Source of the DNA: Bacteroidota bacterium
Lineage (GTDB): Bacteria; Bacteroidota; Bacteroidia; Chitinophagales; Chitinophagaceae
DNA: 42,020 nucleotides
Direction: 5' to 3'
NCBI GenBank assembly: GCA_026391125.1
Contig: JAPLEO010000086.1
Coordinates: 1-42,020 of the forward strand
Both the position numbers and the translations under genes were made by a program. The stretch's first letter is position 1, and every line of letters begins with the position of its first letter. Below the pieces are notes generated by a model. It saw only the letters and a program-made list of their open reading frames with translations. It was not told the origin of the DNA and ran no database searches. Shown here piece after piece: positions 25,240-33,704 of the stretch.

Positions 25240-26370
25240 ATGATAAAATATTACCATTTACTGGTTCTTCTGCTTATACCTTTTTTGGGGAGATCTCAAA
25301 AAACTGTACCTACAGATAATTCTATGGAAAAAGGACTAGACTCTTTCGTTCATAAAACGGTAATGCCCTTTATAAGTCAGCCTTCTAAAGTGGGACTCTC
25401 CATTGGCATTTATAAATTTGACGAAACCTATACTTATAATTATGGTACTACGCAAATTGATAAGCAAATTTTGCCCACAGATAAAACGGTATACGAAATA
25501 GGATCCATTTCCAAAACCTTCATGGGCACTTTGCTGGCGCAGGCTGTAAAAGATCGGAAGGTAAAGATGAATGATGATATACGCTTGTATTTAGAGGGTA
25601 GTTACCCTAATTTGGAATACAAGGGTAATCCGATACGTTTATTTCATTTAGTGAGTCATATTTCAGGTCTTCCATTTTTCATGCCAGATCAACCCGAGTT
25701 ATTTAAAAACCCGAATTATGATAGTTTGCCATTTGCGATCAGCAGAATTCAACAGAATTATTCAAAAGAGAAATTCTTGTCAGACTTACAAAGTGTAAAA
25801 TTAGATACGGTTCCCGGATTCAATTTTCATTATAGCAATGCGGGTGCACAACTTTTAAAATTCATTTTAGAAAAAGTGTACAATAAACCTCTCGATAAAA
25901 TATTGGACATTAATATCAATCGACCCTTGTTGATGATAAATACCAATTCGATCTTTTCAAAAAATAATACGAAGCAATTGGCAAGGGGCTATAGTGAAAA
26001 AGGGAATCTAATGCCTTACAATCCGCCATTATTAGATGCAGCTGGCGGAATATATTCTACAGTCTCTGATATGATCAGTTATTTAAAATTTCATTTGGAT
26101 GAAAGTAACGAGGTAGTGTCTATGTCGCATCGAGTAACAACTGGTAACATTAAAGAATATGCGGTTGGTTTGAATTGGCAAGAACAGTTAACATCGCGCA
26201 GACAAAAGAAAATTTGGCAAAGTGGTGGAACATTTGGATTCTCTAGTTACTGTGTGATTTATCCGGAATTGAAGATTGCTATTGTAATGCTTACTAATGA
26301 ATCAGATCAACGAGCGCAGGGAGAAATGGAAGAGATGGCCAATAAGTTATTTGAAAAAATAAATCGTTAA
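25240..26370 (+). CDS. Class C beta-lactamase-like serine hydrolase
   Basis: This 376-residue exported protein has signal segment MIKYYHLLVLLLIPFLGRSQ. It belongs to the serine beta-lactamase/penicillin-binding-protein-like fold: active-site SISK (Ser89 and Lys92), the YSNAGA motif supplying the second-site Tyr, and WQSGGTFG near the C-terminus in place of the usual HTGG. Such proteins are esterases, D-peptidases or beta-lactamases; the lack of His in the third motif makes a classical AmpC activity less likely. The TTG at 25234 could add two residues; the ATG is preferred. Confidence 0.88.
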   Translation: MIKYYHLLVLLLIPFLGRSQKTVPTDNSMEKGLDSFVHKTVMPFISQPSKVGLSIGIYKFDETYTYNYGTTQIDKQILPTDKTVYEIGSISKTFMGTLLAQAVKDRKVKMNDDIRLYLEGSYPNLEYKGNPIRLFHLVSHISGLPFFMPDQPELFKNPNYDSLPFAISRIQQNYSKEKFLSDLQSVKLDTVPGFNFHYSNAGAQLLKFILEKVYNKPLDKILDININRPLLMINTNSIFSKNNTKQLARGYSEKGNLMPYNPPLLDAAGGIYSTVSDMISYLKFHLDESNEVVSMSHRVTTGNIKEYAVGLNWQEQLTSRRQKKIWQSGGTFGFSSYCVIYPELKIAIVMLTNESDQRAQGEMEEMANKLFEKINR

Positions 26371-26466
26371 TCAAAAACATTAGATATTACTCAATCTCTA
26401 AAAGTTAGACATTTAATGGGGCTTACAGTGTTTTTGCTACACAGGATAGAGTAAGGACTTTGAAGA

Positions 26467-27114
26467 TTAATTCTCATTTACCTTGAAACGATATAACTGT
26501 ACATCAATACAGCAAACCCAAAATAAAAAAGAAGCGAAAGTAATTTTTTGAATCACAGGTAAATAAATGATTAGCTCTTTGTTATAATAGACATAGTTAT
26601 TCATACATACTAGTACAATATTAAAAAGCCCAAATACAAAAAGCTTTGTCCATTTTTCTCGATAGAGACCAATGAAAGTACCTACCGTTGCAAATAGTCC
26701 AAAGAATGAAGCAAGATTCGTTACTAGATCGTGATTAATGTTGGTAAACAAACAGAAAGCAATAATCATTGCCACTGAGCCAGAAATCTGAATGATCAAT
26801 TTCCAATTGTTGTTGAGATCAATTTTTTGTGGGAATAAATACCAGAAATAAGCCATCGTTAGGCAAAGTACCAGCATCCCAGTCATTGCAATGGGCTTTG
26901 AAGGATTTGGCTGTCCATTCATAGCAGTATCATTGAGAAGGTTGCACCAATAATTATTGTTCCAACTGAAACCTATGGAATTTTTATCAGCCTGCGAGCC
27001 ACCGGGATAATAAATGGTTGCAAGTATATATAGCAACACAAAAACAACTGACCCGAACAAGGGAATCAATATGAATAAATCTTTAGGGTTCTTGACTTTT
27101 CTTTTCAAATGCAA
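26467..27114 (-). CDS. Polytopic membrane protein, DUF998-like
   Basis: This 215-residue protein has about six membrane helices. The order of features (basic N-terminus, first helix, then YYPGGSQADKNSIGFSW and NYWCNLLN in the first loop, then GMLVLCLTMAYFWYLFPQ) resembles DUF998-type membrane proteins. It has no recognisable catalytic motif. It is the last of a four-gene - strand run and starts six bases after the NTR/TIMP-like gene. No specific function can be given. Confidence 0.65.
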   Translation of the reverse strand: MHLKRKVKNPKDLFILIPLFGSVVFVLLYILATIYYPGGSQADKNSIGFSWNNNYWCNLLNDTAMNGQPNPSKPIAMTGMLVLCLTMAYFWYLFPQKIDLNNNWKLIIQISGSVAMIIAFCLFTNINHDLVTNLASFFGLFATVGTFIGLYREKWTKLFVFGLFNIVLVCMNNYVYYNKELIIYLPVIQKITFASFLFWVCCIDVQLYRFKVNEN

Positions 27115-27120
27115 AGCTAT

Positions 27121-27903
27121 TTATAGATCATTCCGAGAGATGAAACTTTTATTTTTTTCATCGGCATCATAATAATAGTAAATAATAATCAGCTTGGTCC
27201 TTTTTTTGATCCCAGACACTTTGTGTGAATTTACTTTTTTATTGACTTTCAGGTAACTTAATAAAGAATCTGATAACGCTTTGTTGTCAAATTCTTTCAG
27301 TGCCTTAACTTTTGAAATGGAAAGGTTTTTTTCTACAGTTATTTGATATACAGAGAATTTATCTTTTAGAACACTGTATCCCCTAAGATCCTCATACTTT
27401 TTCTCGATAGATTCCAAGGCCAAATCATATTCATTCGGGGCTGTTAAATGATTTGATTTAAGGTATCTCAGAACTGATAATTTGCGTTCGATACTCTTAG
27501 TCCAATTATTTTGAGCATTTGGATACTCTCTAGATTTAAAATTTCTATCTAATTGCAAAGACCCAGAACAAAGGTCAAACCGAAGAAAACCAGCACTGTT
27601 ATTTTGAGCAAAAATTAACCAAGTTGAGTTTTCGGAAACTCTTAAATCACAGTCGGTCTTTAAATTGGCCCAAACTCTAATGGTGGATATTTTCTTCCCT
27701 TTGAATAACTCCAATATTTCTATTTGTGCATCTTGGTATTGTCCATCTACTGTAGGTTCAGATACTTTAAGCACTTTCACCTTTGCAATAAAATCTGATT
27801 TTTGAACATGATACACTAAGGGCATCATAACACATTCGCATGCAAAACAAGTACTAGTGATTAAGAATGATAACAGTAGAATTAGCAATCTCATTGCTTG
27901 CAA
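27121..27903 (-). CDS. Secreted protein with NTR/TIMP-like N-terminus
   Basis: This 260-residue protein has a signal peptide that probably ends at STCFA, so the mature chain would start Cys-Glu-Cys (Cys22, Cys24). The following YHVQKSDFIAKVKVLKV and the spaced later cysteines in TDCDL and DLCSG fit the NTR (TIMP-like) OB fold. The C-terminal half is Lys-rich and may be helical. In animal TIMPs the N-terminal CxC motif blocks metalloproteinases, but that function has not been shown for bacterial relatives and is only suggestive here. It lies 18 bases downstream of the SbtA-like gene. Confidence 0.55.
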   Translation of the reverse strand: MQAMRLLILLLSFLITSTCFACECVMMPLVYHVQKSDFIAKVKVLKVSEPTVDGQYQDAQIEILELFKGKKISTIRVWANLKTDCDLRVSENSTWLIFAQNNSAGFLRFDLCSGSLQLDRNFKSREYPNAQNNWTKSIERKLSVLRYLKSNHLTAPNEYDLALESIEKKYEDLRGYSVLKDKFSVYQITVEKNLSISKVKALKEFDNKALSDSLLSYLKVNKKVNSHKVSGIKKRTKLIIIYYYYDADEKNKSFISRNDL

Positions 27904-27921
27904 TTATATATTGCACTAAAA

Positions 27922-28890
27922 TTAAGTGATTTGAACAATCAAAAAGTATAAAGGCATACCAATAGTGATATTTACAGGAAAGGTAACTGCTAAAGCCATT
28001 GGTAAGAATAGTCCGGGGTTAGCTTTCGGAACTGATATTTTCATAGCAGCTGGAACTGCAATATAAGAGGCACTAGCTGCAAGGATGGCAAACATAAATC
28101 GATTGGAAATATCATGCGTCACAAACCCGCTAAGAATTGCAAAAACTGATCCATTGAAGAGTGGAATGATGATCGCAAATAGGAGTGGAAACCAGCCAAA
28201 AGAGAAAAAGGATTTTAGTTTTCTTCCACTTGTAACACCCATGTCGAGTAGAAAGATGGCAAGAAATCCTTTAAAAATATCATTCGTAAATGGTTTAATT
28301 CCCTCTGCTTGCTTAGCACTTGCTAAATAACCAATTACTAAGCTTCCGATGATCAGCAACACACTTCCATTGGTTAAGGAATGTTGAATAGCTGAACCCT
28401 TTTTTATTTCATGCGAACCTGTTTTATTGAAAAGGGATATTAATACGAGTCCCATTATGATAGCGGGCGATTCCATCATGGCCATGATTGCCACCATTTG
28501 TCCGTGAACCGTTAATTGGTTGGCTTCCAGATAAGAGACTGCAGTAACAAATGTAACTGCACTTACTGAGCCATATGCAGCAGCGATTGCTCCAGCATCA
28601 AATACATTGAATCTCTTTTTCAAAATGAAGAAAGAATACAATGGTATGATCAATGAAATGCACATGCCAAATAGCATGGAGAGCAATATTTCGCTTGTAA
28701 ATGCTTCGTGTGATAATTCTTGTCCGCCTTTGAACCCAATGGCAAATAATAAATACAACGAAATGAATTTGGATGAATTTTCAGGGATCTGCAAATCGCT
28801 TTTTACATATACAGCAAAGATGCCAAGAACAAAAAATAACAAAGCGGGATTTGTAAGGTTTTCTGTTAATAAACTAAAATTCATATGCAT
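27922..28890 (-). CDS. sbtA: SbtA-type sodium-dependent bicarbonate permease
   Basis: This 322-residue protein has about ten membrane helices and the SbtA (DUF897) signature blocks: NPALLFFVLGIFAVYVKSDL near the start, FAIGFKGGQELS, AAAYGSVSAVTFVTAVSYLE, and the mirrored second half with AILAASASYIAVPAAMKIS and ANPGLFLPMALAVTFPVNIT. Cyanobacterial SbtA imports bicarbonate with sodium. A related anion is possible in a heterotroph. It is preceded by a 93-residue protein (6 bases) and a divergent LysR regulator, suggesting regulated inorganic-carbon uptake. No SbtB-like PII gene is visible. Confidence 0.88.
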   Translation of the reverse strand: MHMNFSLLTENLTNPALLFFVLGIFAVYVKSDLQIPENSSKFISLYLLFAIGFKGGQELSHEAFTSEILLSMLFGMCISLIIPLYSFFILKKRFNVFDAGAIAAAYGSVSAVTFVTAVSYLEANQLTVHGQMVAIMAMMESPAIIMGLVLISLFNKTGSHEIKKGSAIQHSLTNGSVLLIIGSLVIGYLASAKQAEGIKPFTNDIFKGFLAIFLLDMGVTSGRKLKSFFSFGWFPLLFAIIIPLFNGSVFAILSGFVTHDISNRFMFAILAASASYIAVPAAMKISVPKANPGLFLPMALAVTFPVNITIGMPLYFLIVQIT

Positions 28891-28896
28891 ACTCGT

Positions 28897-29178
28897 TTAT
28901 TTATCAGAAACTGAAATATCAATAGTGGATGTGATGGTAATTCTTTGATGACTTTTGTTTACCCCGATTAGTAGTTCATTGATTTTGGCTAATGAATTTT
29001 TTAAATCAACAACTTTTTTTACAGAGGTTACATCTTCTATTCCGAAACGTTCTTTTGAACTAAAATTTTTCATTTCATGAAAACGAATTTTTGTCAGGAA
29101 CAAATTCACTAAAATTTCTCTTGCTTCTATGTTTGTATAATTTCCTTCCATCAAAGGAATCACTTGATCTGTAGCCAT
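28897..29178 (-). CDS. Small protein of the SbtA operon, unknown family
   Basis: This is a 93-residue soluble protein starting MATDQVIPLMEGNYTN. The middle block EILVNLFLTKIRFHEMKN and SSKERFGIED is followed by a helical segment (VDLKNSLAKINELLIGVN) and a beta-like C-terminus (RITITSTIDISV). It lacks the T-loop and other features expected of PII-like SbtB proteins, and no cysteines or membrane helices are present. Its place directly before sbtA in the divergent LysR locus suggests a linked role, perhaps in regulation. The pattern is familiar from Bacteroidota proteins, but I know of no assigned function. Confidence 0.6.
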   Translation of the reverse strand: MATDQVIPLMEGNYTNIEAREILVNLFLTKIRFHEMKNFSSKERFGIEDVTSVKKVVDLKNSLAKINELLIGVNKSHQRITITSTIDISVSDK

Positions 29179-29221
29179 TGCTTTGTTTTTGTTTGATGGC
29201 TCAAAATTGGGCTTTTAATAC

Positions 29222-29237
29222 ATAAATAAACATTTAT
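29222..29237. promoter_or_regulatory. Candidate LysR-type operator in the divergent space
   Basis: ATAAAT (29222-29227), four bases, then ATTTAT (29232-29237) forms a symmetrical site of the T-n-A type bound by LysR regulators. It lies in the 88-base space between the small gene/sbtA operon and the regulator. AT-rich palindromes arise by chance, so this is tentative. Confidence 0.35.
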
Positions 29238-29266
29238 CTTTATAATCAAATACATAAAAATTATTT

Positions 29267-30190
29267 ATGAATTATACCCTCAATCAATTGCAGATCTTTT
29301 TAAAAATTGTGCAGACCCAGAGCGTTACGAAGGCTTCAGAAGAATTGCACCTAACCCAACCAGCGGTTTCTATACAATTGAAAAATTTTCAAGATCAGTT
29401 TGATATTCCTTTAACGGAAGTGATCGGGCGAAAGATCTTTATTACTGATTTTGGCAGAGAAATTGCAGAAGCAGCAGAAAATATCATTAATCAGGTTTAT
29501 GCGATCAATTATATGACCCTGGCCTATAAAGGGCAACTGAGTGGTCGATTAAAAATTGCGATAGCATCAACTGGAAAATATGTAATGCCCTATTTCTTAA
29601 CGGGTTTTATGAACGAACATTCGGGCATTGAACTCTTGATGGATGTGACCAATAAAAATAAAGTAATCAGTAGTTTAGAAAAAAATGAAGTTGATTTTGC
29701 ATTGGTTTCAATTCTTCCCACTTCTCTACAAGTGGAGAAATTGGATCTTTTGCAAAACAAATTGTTCCTAATTGGAAACACACAATTTAAAATGAAGAAA
29801 GGACTTCAATCAAAAGAGATCCTTCAAACCCTGCCATTAATTTTTCGCGAAAAAGGTTCGGGTACAAGACAAGCTATGGAAGGCTTTATTGAACGTAATA
29901 GTTTAAAGGTGGTCAAAAAAATGGAATTAACTTCTAACGAAGCGGTGAAGCAGGCAATCTTGGCTGGCCTGGGTTATTCAATCATGCCACTGATTGGGAT
30001 CAAAAACGAATTGCGTGATCAAGAGTTGCAAATCATTCCTATTAAGGGGATGCCAATAAAAACTACTTGGAGTTTAATTTGGTTAAAAGGTAAAAAGCAT
30101 TCACCCGTTTCAGCTGCTTATATGGAGTACTTAAAGAAATCAAAATCTCAAATTGTAAAAGATACATTCAGCTGGTATGAGCAATATTAA
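29267..30190 (+). CDS. LysR-type regulator, CmpR/CbbR-like
   Basis: This 307-residue protein has an N-terminal winged helix (about 1-65; LNQLQIFLKIVQTQSVTKAS and LHLTQPAVSIQLKNF) and a LysR effector domain starting near RLKIAIASTGKYVMPYFL. The segment GKYVMPYFLTGF and the late AVKQAILAGLGYSIMPL match the CbbR/CmpR subgroup, which senses carbon metabolites. It is divergent from the sbtA operon, which makes it the probable regulator of bicarbonate uptake. Convergent with the GH3 gene downstream. Confidence 0.88.
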   Translation: MNYTLNQLQIFLKIVQTQSVTKASEELHLTQPAVSIQLKNFQDQFDIPLTEVIGRKIFITDFGREIAEAAENIINQVYAINYMTLAYKGQLSGRLKIAIASTGKYVMPYFLTGFMNEHSGIELLMDVTNKNKVISSLEKNEVDFALVSILPTSLQVEKLDLLQNKLFLIGNTQFKMKKGLQSKEILQTLPLIFREKGSGTRQAMEGFIERNSLKVVKKMELTSNEAVKQAILAGLGYSIMPLIGIKNELRDQELQIIPIKGMPIKTTWSLIWLKGKKHSPVSAAYMEYLKKSKSQIVKDTFSWYEQY

Positions 30191-30197
30191 TTGCTTA

Positions 30198-30226
30198 TAC
30201 CAACTGAATAATACCAACTCGAATAA
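30198..30226. repeat. Short tandem repeat between convergent genes
   Basis: TACCAACTGAATAA (30198-30211) is repeated as TACCAACTCGAATAA (30212-30226), with one extra C. It sits just after the LysR stop codon and before the GH3 stop codon. No terminator hairpin was found in this 42-base gap. Confidence 0.6.
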
Positions 30227-30232
30227 GTTCAA

Positions 30233-32392
30233 CTACTGCACTGTAATAGAAGCAGTTTGATTGATCTGAGCCGAAGAACTTCCTACCAAGATTTTATAAG
30301 TACCAGGTTCTACGATCCATTTTGATGATTTAGTATCGTAATAAGCAAGATCTTTTACAGGGATCGTTAATTTAACTTCTGCTTTTCCAGCTTTGTTTAC
30401 CAATACTTTAGTGAAAGCTTTCAACTCCTTGTCCGCACGTGCTACTGCAGAATTTGGTTTGCTCACATATAACTGAACAATTTCTTTTCCTGAGTAATTT
30501 CCAGTGTTAGAAATGGTTAGTGAAGCAGTAATGGTTTCATTAGTTTTATAAGAAGGTTTATCTGTTTTTAATCCAGCATAGGCATAATTGGTATAGGACA
30601 ATCCATAACCAAATGGATACAATGGAGCAATCTTCTTGGTATCAAACCAACGATATCCTACTAGGATGCCCTCTTTATAAGTTACTACTGAATCACCAGG
30701 ATAAGCATTCAATGCATGTGCGGGAGATTCTTTCAAATCAGCAGGAAATGTGAAAGGCATTTTACCAGATGGATTTACTTTTCCCGTTAAAACATCAGCC
30801 AAAGCATTTCCATTTTCAGAACCATTATACCAGTTCCATACAATAGTGCTGCTTTGTGATTTGACCTTATTGATCGCATATGGTGCACCAGCAGTTACAA
30901 CGATGATCGTATTTGGATTCGCAGCCAAAACGGCATCGATCAATTGTTGTTCACCAAAAGGAAGCGATAGGTCTGGTCTGTCTCTGCTCTCACTTTCATA
31001 GTCACGGTTAGCGCCTACAAAAAGAATTGTAAGCTCAGAAGACTTAGCCAATGCTGCAGCTTCTGCGATCAGCGCTGGATCTGCTTTTGATGTTTCTATT
31101 GCATTAAAATTCTCTTTTGATTTCACGATCGCACGATATCCTTGTGCAAACTTGATGGTAGTGTTTTTATCTAATTTGTTTTCCAATCCTTTTAAAGGAG
31201 TGATTTCATATCTTGCTTTTACCCCAGCTCCAAAGCCACCTAAGTGATTTGTACGGATGGCATTATCACCAATCACTGCTACAGATTTAATTTTTGCAGT
31301 GTTGAGTGGCAACATATTTTTTTCATTTTTCAAAAGCACAATTGATTCTGTTGCAATATCGTATGCAGTTTTACTATGTGCTGCAGTATTGATACTGCCT
31401 GCTGGTGGATTTTCACTCATAGTGGTATGATACATGACCCATAAAATACGACCCACTTTTTCATCAATAGTTGCTACACTTACTTTGCCTTCTTTCACTG
31501 CTTTGAGCAATGGGTCGGCAAAATAATAGGTGTTATATGGAGGATTAGAACCCATTTCTAGGTCTAGTCCGTTGTTTGCAGCAGCAACAGTTGTATGTGT
31601 GCCACCCCAGTCGCTGATCACGATTCCTTTAAAGCCCCATTGCTCTTTTAAAATGGTTTTAAGCAAGTATGGATTTTCAGAGCAGTAAACACCACGGAGT
31701 TTATTGTAAGCACTCATGATGGTCCATGCATTACCTTCTATGATGGTTGCTTTAAAAGCTGGCAAATAAATTTCTTGCATAGCTCTTTCATCAATTTCAA
31801 CACTTACGCTACCACGTGCAATTTCTTGGTTGTTTAATGCGTAGTGTTTAACGCAGGCAGCAATATTCTGACTTTGAATTCCTTTCACAGATTGCACAGC
31901 CAATTTCGCATTTAAGTAGGGGTCTTCAGATAGGTATTCATATGTTCTACCATTCAGTGGCGTACGAGCAATATTGAATGCAGGAGCCAGCATCACATAT
32001 TTTTTTCTAGCTCTGGCTTCTTCTCCCACTGCACGACCATAATCGTAAGAGAGTGCAGGGTTCCAAGTAGCAGCTAGTGCAGAGCCATTAGGGAAGTAGG
32101 TTGCAGAGTCGGTTGTTAATTTAGCCGAACCCCAGCCTTCCAACACGTCTTCGCGTACACCCAGCGGACCATCATCGGTCATCAATCCTGGAATATTCAA
32201 ACGAGGTACGCCAGCAGTACCAAAGATCCCATTGGCGTGGAGCATCGCAATTTTTTCTTCGAGTGTTAGCTGTTTAATCACTGCAGCAATTTTTTGCTGC
32301 GTTGCTTGGTCCTTACTGGTTTGTGCAGCTACGAAACAAGTTGGAATGAAGAGTAGTAAGGAAACCAAAAATGGCAAAGCATTACGTTTCAT
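30233..32392 (-). CDS. Glycoside hydrolase family 3 beta-glucosidase-like
   Basis: This 719-residue periplasmic enzyme has a signal peptide ending CFVAAQ. The barrel domain includes LTLEEKIAML, the VKHYALNNQE substrate block (181-190), and the nucleophile Asp261 in IVISDWGG. The second alpha/beta-sandwich domain starts near VLLKNEKNMLPL, and its YESESRDRPDLSLP block probably supplies the acid/base. A fibronectin-III-like domain (about 600-719) ends the protein. GH3 enzymes release terminal beta-linked glucose or xylose from oligosaccharides. No type IX sorting domain is present, so it should remain periplasmic. Confidence 0.95.
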   Translation of the reverse strand: MKRNALPFLVSLLLFIPTCFVAAQTSKDQATQQKIAAVIKQLTLEEKIAMLHANGIFGTAGVPRLNIPGLMTDDGPLGVREDVLEGWGSAKLTTDSATYFPNGSALAATWNPALSYDYGRAVGEEARARKKYVMLAPAFNIARTPLNGRTYEYLSEDPYLNAKLAVQSVKGIQSQNIAACVKHYALNNQEIARGSVSVEIDERAMQEIYLPAFKATIIEGNAWTIMSAYNKLRGVYCSENPYLLKTILKEQWGFKGIVISDWGGTHTTVAAANNGLDLEMGSNPPYNTYYFADPLLKAVKEGKVSVATIDEKVGRILWVMYHTTMSENPPAGSINTAAHSKTAYDIATESIVLLKNEKNMLPLNTAKIKSVAVIGDNAIRTNHLGGFGAGVKARYEITPLKGLENKLDKNTTIKFAQGYRAIVKSKENFNAIETSKADPALIAEAAALAKSSELTILFVGANRDYESESRDRPDLSLPFGEQQLIDAVLAANPNTIIVVTAGAPYAINKVKSQSSTIVWNWYNGSENGNALADVLTGKVNPSGKMPFTFPADLKESPAHALNAYPGDSVVTYKEGILVGYRWFDTKKIAPLYPFGYGLSYTNYAYAGLKTDKPSYKTNETITASLTISNTGNYSGKEIVQLYVSKPNSAVARADKELKAFTKVLVNKAGKAEVKLTIPVKDLAYYDTKSSKWIVEPGTYKILVGSSSAQINQTASITVQ

Positions 32393-32458
32393 AAATGGCG
32401 TATTTGTTGGTTGATTTGATCTTTAAGAGGGTAGGGATAAAGTTACGAAAAATTTCAC

Positions 32459-32554
32459 CTATTTAACGTGTTGACCATTGAGCTCACCTACAATTTTCGG
32501 ACTCCAATATTCAGAAAACAATTTTAGTTTTTCCGCAATGATTACTTTTTCCAT
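32459..32554 (-). pseudogene. Remnant of a cupin (mannose-6-phosphate isomerase-like) gene
   Basis: The - strand holds a short frame of 31 codons starting MEKVIIAEKL and ending IVGELNGQHVK before a TAG. This reproduces the N-terminus of small Bacteroidota cupin proteins, including the typical SEYWSPKIVGELNG segment. Right after the TAG the frame reads VKF, also as expected for that family, then loses similarity and stops within 12 codons. The remainder, including the cupin barrel, is absent. It lies 10 bases downstream of the GNAT stop codon, so it was probably once co-transcribed with that gene. Confidence 0.65.
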
Positions 32555-32564
32555 AACTCTTTGA

Positions 32565-33086
32565 TTAGGATACATCTAATTCCATAAATAACAAATACTG
32601 TCTAAACTCCTCTGGGATTTCAACCTCCGGATATACTGGAATGTCTTTAAAGCCGAAACTTCTGTAAAGCGCATGTGCTGCTTCCATAAACCTAGGACTG
32701 TCTAATCGAATTTTTTTGTAACCTGCCTTTTTAGCTTCACTAATAAGACTTTCAAGAATAACTCGCCCGGCTCCTATACGTCTGAATGTTGGGTCAACAT
32801 ACATTCGTTTTATTTCAGCAATCTCTGGGTTAATGCTTTTAAGGCTCCCAAGACCACATACTTTGCCTTCATAAACGGCTAACATCAATCTGCCATGAGG
32901 AGGAAGAAATTTATCAATGGATGCGATGTCTTGTTCAACAGCTTCTTTAGGGTTATGGGGATGTGCACCATATAGCAATTGCATTTGGCCATTTCCCCAA
33001 GTTAAGTATTCAAACCATAGTTTTTTTACATCTTCTTTATCGTTTGGAAGTATTACTTCTCTTACTTGTACAGTTGATTGGTTCAT
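32565..33086 (-). CDS. GNAT family N-acetyltransferase
   Basis: This 173-residue acetyltransferase has the motif A block EIKRMYVDPTFRRIGAGRVIL (acetyl-CoA pyrophosphate loop RRIGAG), then LISEAKKAGYKKIRLDSPRF and ALYRSFGFKDIPVY, the usual GNAT end. The N-terminal half (DKEDVKKLWFEYLTWG) resembles GNAT proteins that act on small molecules; the substrate is unknown. The cupin remnant follows 10 bases later. No promoter motif is obvious upstream. Confidence 0.88.
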   Translation of the reverse strand: MNQSTVQVREVILPNDKEDVKKLWFEYLTWGNGQMQLLYGAHPHNPKEAVEQDIASIDKFLPPHGRLMLAVYEGKVCGLGSLKSINPEIAEIKRMYVDPTFRRIGAGRVILESLISEAKKAGYKKIRLDSPRFMEAAHALYRSFGFKDIPVYPEVEIPEEFRQYLLFMELDVS

Positions 33087-33167
33087 GGCTATGGCTAATT
33101 TACAAAATTTGTTTTCTGCATTGTATAAATTATTGTGTGATCAAATTCTTATCTAGGGCTCTTCAAA

Positions 33168-33704
33168 TTATAGCCCTCTAATTAAACCCTGCTTATTAAA
33201 TCGAACCCAGTATTGCCAGTGCGTATTTAAAATAGTATCTCGAACTGGCATTTCCTTATGATGAATTTTGATTGTTGTTGGAAAATAAGATAAATTTTCT
33301 TCAATTTCAACTGGTGAATTTTCTGATAAACTATTTCTAATCCGGATCTTAATGGTGCTGTCTTTGAAAACATCAAAACCATAAATAAAATCTTTACCTA
33401 AACTATTGAAGAACTTATCAATCTTAGGCGCGATTTCCTGGGGCAATTTTTTGAACACGTCTGGTTCATCTGAACTTGGTATGTATTTGTAAGCACGATA
33501 GGAATCTTTTTGATTGATTTGTTGTTGAAAAAAACTGAGCTTTTCCAAAATTGCAGTAGCTAAGCTGTCATAAATCGGAAGTTTTTCGATTATCCGCTGA
33601 TCAAATTGGTATTTCATATTTGTTTCTGAAACATCATGGGAATCTAAGCGGCAACTAATTGAGAATAGAAGAAATACTATTGAAAGCAGTTTTAATTTTT
33701 CCAT
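33168..33704 (-). CDS. Hypothetical lipoprotein
   Basis: This 178-residue protein has a lipoprotein signal with lipobox Cys18 (LLFSISC). The mature part is charged, with a helical first half (FDQRIIEKLPIYDSLATAILEKL) and a beta-rich second half ending QYWVRFNKQGLIRGL. No family is recognised. Its first 13 bases overlap the 3' end of the CPBP protease gene, suggesting co-expression. Function unknown. Confidence 0.65.
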   Translation of the reverse strand: MEKLKLLSIVFLLFSISCRLDSHDVSETNMKYQFDQRIIEKLPIYDSLATAILEKLSFFQQQINQKDSYRAYKYIPSSDEPDVFKKLPQEIAPKIDKFFNSLGKDFIYGFDVFKDSTIKIRIRNSLSENSPVEIEENLSYFPTTIKIHHKEMPVRDTILNTHWQYWVRFNKQGLIRGL

